From assembly GCA_003020985.1 (NCBI GenBank), contig PXRM01000005.1:1-33697 (forward strand): a stretch of DNA of 33,697 nt, written 5' to 3'. The notes beneath the pieces were generated by a model. It did not search any database, was not told the DNA's origin, and saw only the letters and a list, made by a program, of their open reading frames with translations. The DNA comes from Halobacteriales archaeon QS_4_70_19 (GTDB lineage Archaea; Halobacteriota; Halobacteria; Halobacteriales; Haloarculaceae). The first letter of the stretch is position 1, and each line of letters opens with the position of its first letter. Position numbers and translations under genes: made by a program. Shown here piece after piece: positions 33,431-33,697 of this stretch.

Positions 33431-33697
33431 GTGAAGTACCGCGGGGACAAGCCCCGCGGCTTCACCGTCTTGACCGCACGTCCCAAACCGGGCCGTGCCG
33501 TCGCAGGCGAATTTAATTCCCCTCGACCTTCCCACGGTGGGTCGGCTGGAATTCACACCCGAACGCTCGGTGCGTCCGTGAGGGTCGGCGGCTCCACCCC
33601 GCCCGACAACTCCCGTCGTCGTCCGAAAATCGAAGATTTTCGTGATCACGAAAGACTCCGTCTTTCGAACGACACCACGCCGAAGACGCGGATTTTG
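33431..33697 (-). mobile_element. Probable right end of an IS200/IS605 (IS1341-type) element, extending past the window
   Basis: At 33431-33465 there is a near-perfect hairpin: GTGAAG pairs with CTTCAC, then a two-base bulge, then CCGCGGGG pairs with CCCCGCGG around the loop ACAAG. Subterminal hairpins of this kind mark the ends of IS200/IS605 elements, which leave no target duplication. The hairpin begins exactly where the kinase homology ends. The frame reading GVNSSRPTVGRSRGIKFACDGTARFG next to it is what I recall from the tails of haloarchaeal tnpB loci. By analogy to known tnpB 3' transcripts, this region may encode a guide-type RNA. The tnpB gene itself is outside the window. Confidence 0.55.
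33624..33667. repeat. Two adjacent short hairpins with a palindromic spacer
   Basis: Hairpin A is cgaaaatc (33624-33631) with gattttcg (33635-33642), loop gaa. Hairpin B is cgaaagac (33649-33656) with gtctttcg (33660-33667), loop tcc. The sequence between and overlapping them, cgtgatcacg (33641-33650), is itself palindromic. Both stems are 8 bp and perfect. Confidence 0.85.

Overview
The window is chromosomal DNA of a halophilic archaeon (class Halobacteria). The protein-coding parts are very GC-rich, the predicted proteins are strongly acidic, secreted proteins carry Tat signals followed by lipoboxes, promoters look archaeal (TATA elements about 25-30 nt upstream of the start, several leaderless starts), and the core genes are archaeal (aIF5B/IF-2, L44e, S27e, NOB1, pyruvoyl arginine decarboxylase, class-H malate synthase, halocyanin). 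Genus cannot be fixed from the sequence alone.

Layout. 1-703: 3'-truncated PAP2 phosphatase. 986-3577: glyoxylate-shunt operon (small coupled ORF, isocitrate lyase, malate synthase). 3597-5047: small membrane protein and a type IV pilin-like gene broken by an in-frame TAG. 5096-5929: aldo/keto reductase. 5951-7080: AT-rich island with two related membrane-protein genes, one fused to a decayed IS6-type transposase end. 7080-8654: Tat-exported subtilase followed by a BsuPI-type protease inhibitor gene. 8789-10853: DUF2797 protein and MFS transporter. 11164-14107: gamma-carbonic-anhydrase-like protein and a frameshifted non-canonical tubulin-superfamily gene. 14281-17182: membrane protein, rhomboid protease, saccharopine-dehydrogenase-like reductase, membrane protein. 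17424-20161: threonine synthase, divergent from a thioredoxin-CcdA fusion. 20395-22784: FAD amine-oxidase-like protein, a large palindrome, a frameshifted metallophosphoesterase and a small conserved protein. 22987-23450: L44e and S27e. 23547-26540: glycosyltransferase, then a second AT-rich island with a lipoprotein and a transposase remnant. 26540-29477: PRC-barrel protein, halocyanin, infB. 29490-33277: small haloarchaeal genes, PdaD, a TRAM protein, a YkgJ-type cysteine-cluster protein and NOB1. 33329-33697: 3' end of a histidine kinase gene cut by what looks like the right end of an IS200/IS605-type element.

Functional themes are C2 metabolism (aceA-aceB), redox and envelope biology (Trx-CcdA, halocyanin, Tat lipoproteins, subtilase with inhibitor, rhomboid) and translation or ribosome biogenesis (infB, rpl44e, rps27e, nob1). 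The most notable signals are the subtilase/BsuPI-inhibitor pair, the single-nucleotide event that appears to have fused Trx to CcdA, the broken tubulin-like gene, the amber-interrupted pilin, an 82-bp palindrome between convergent genes, and mobile-element scars in two AT-rich islands and at the right edge. Short tandem duplications (25-64 bp) recur. The number of broken frames means either real gene decay or sequence errors; the sequence alone cannot always separate these.
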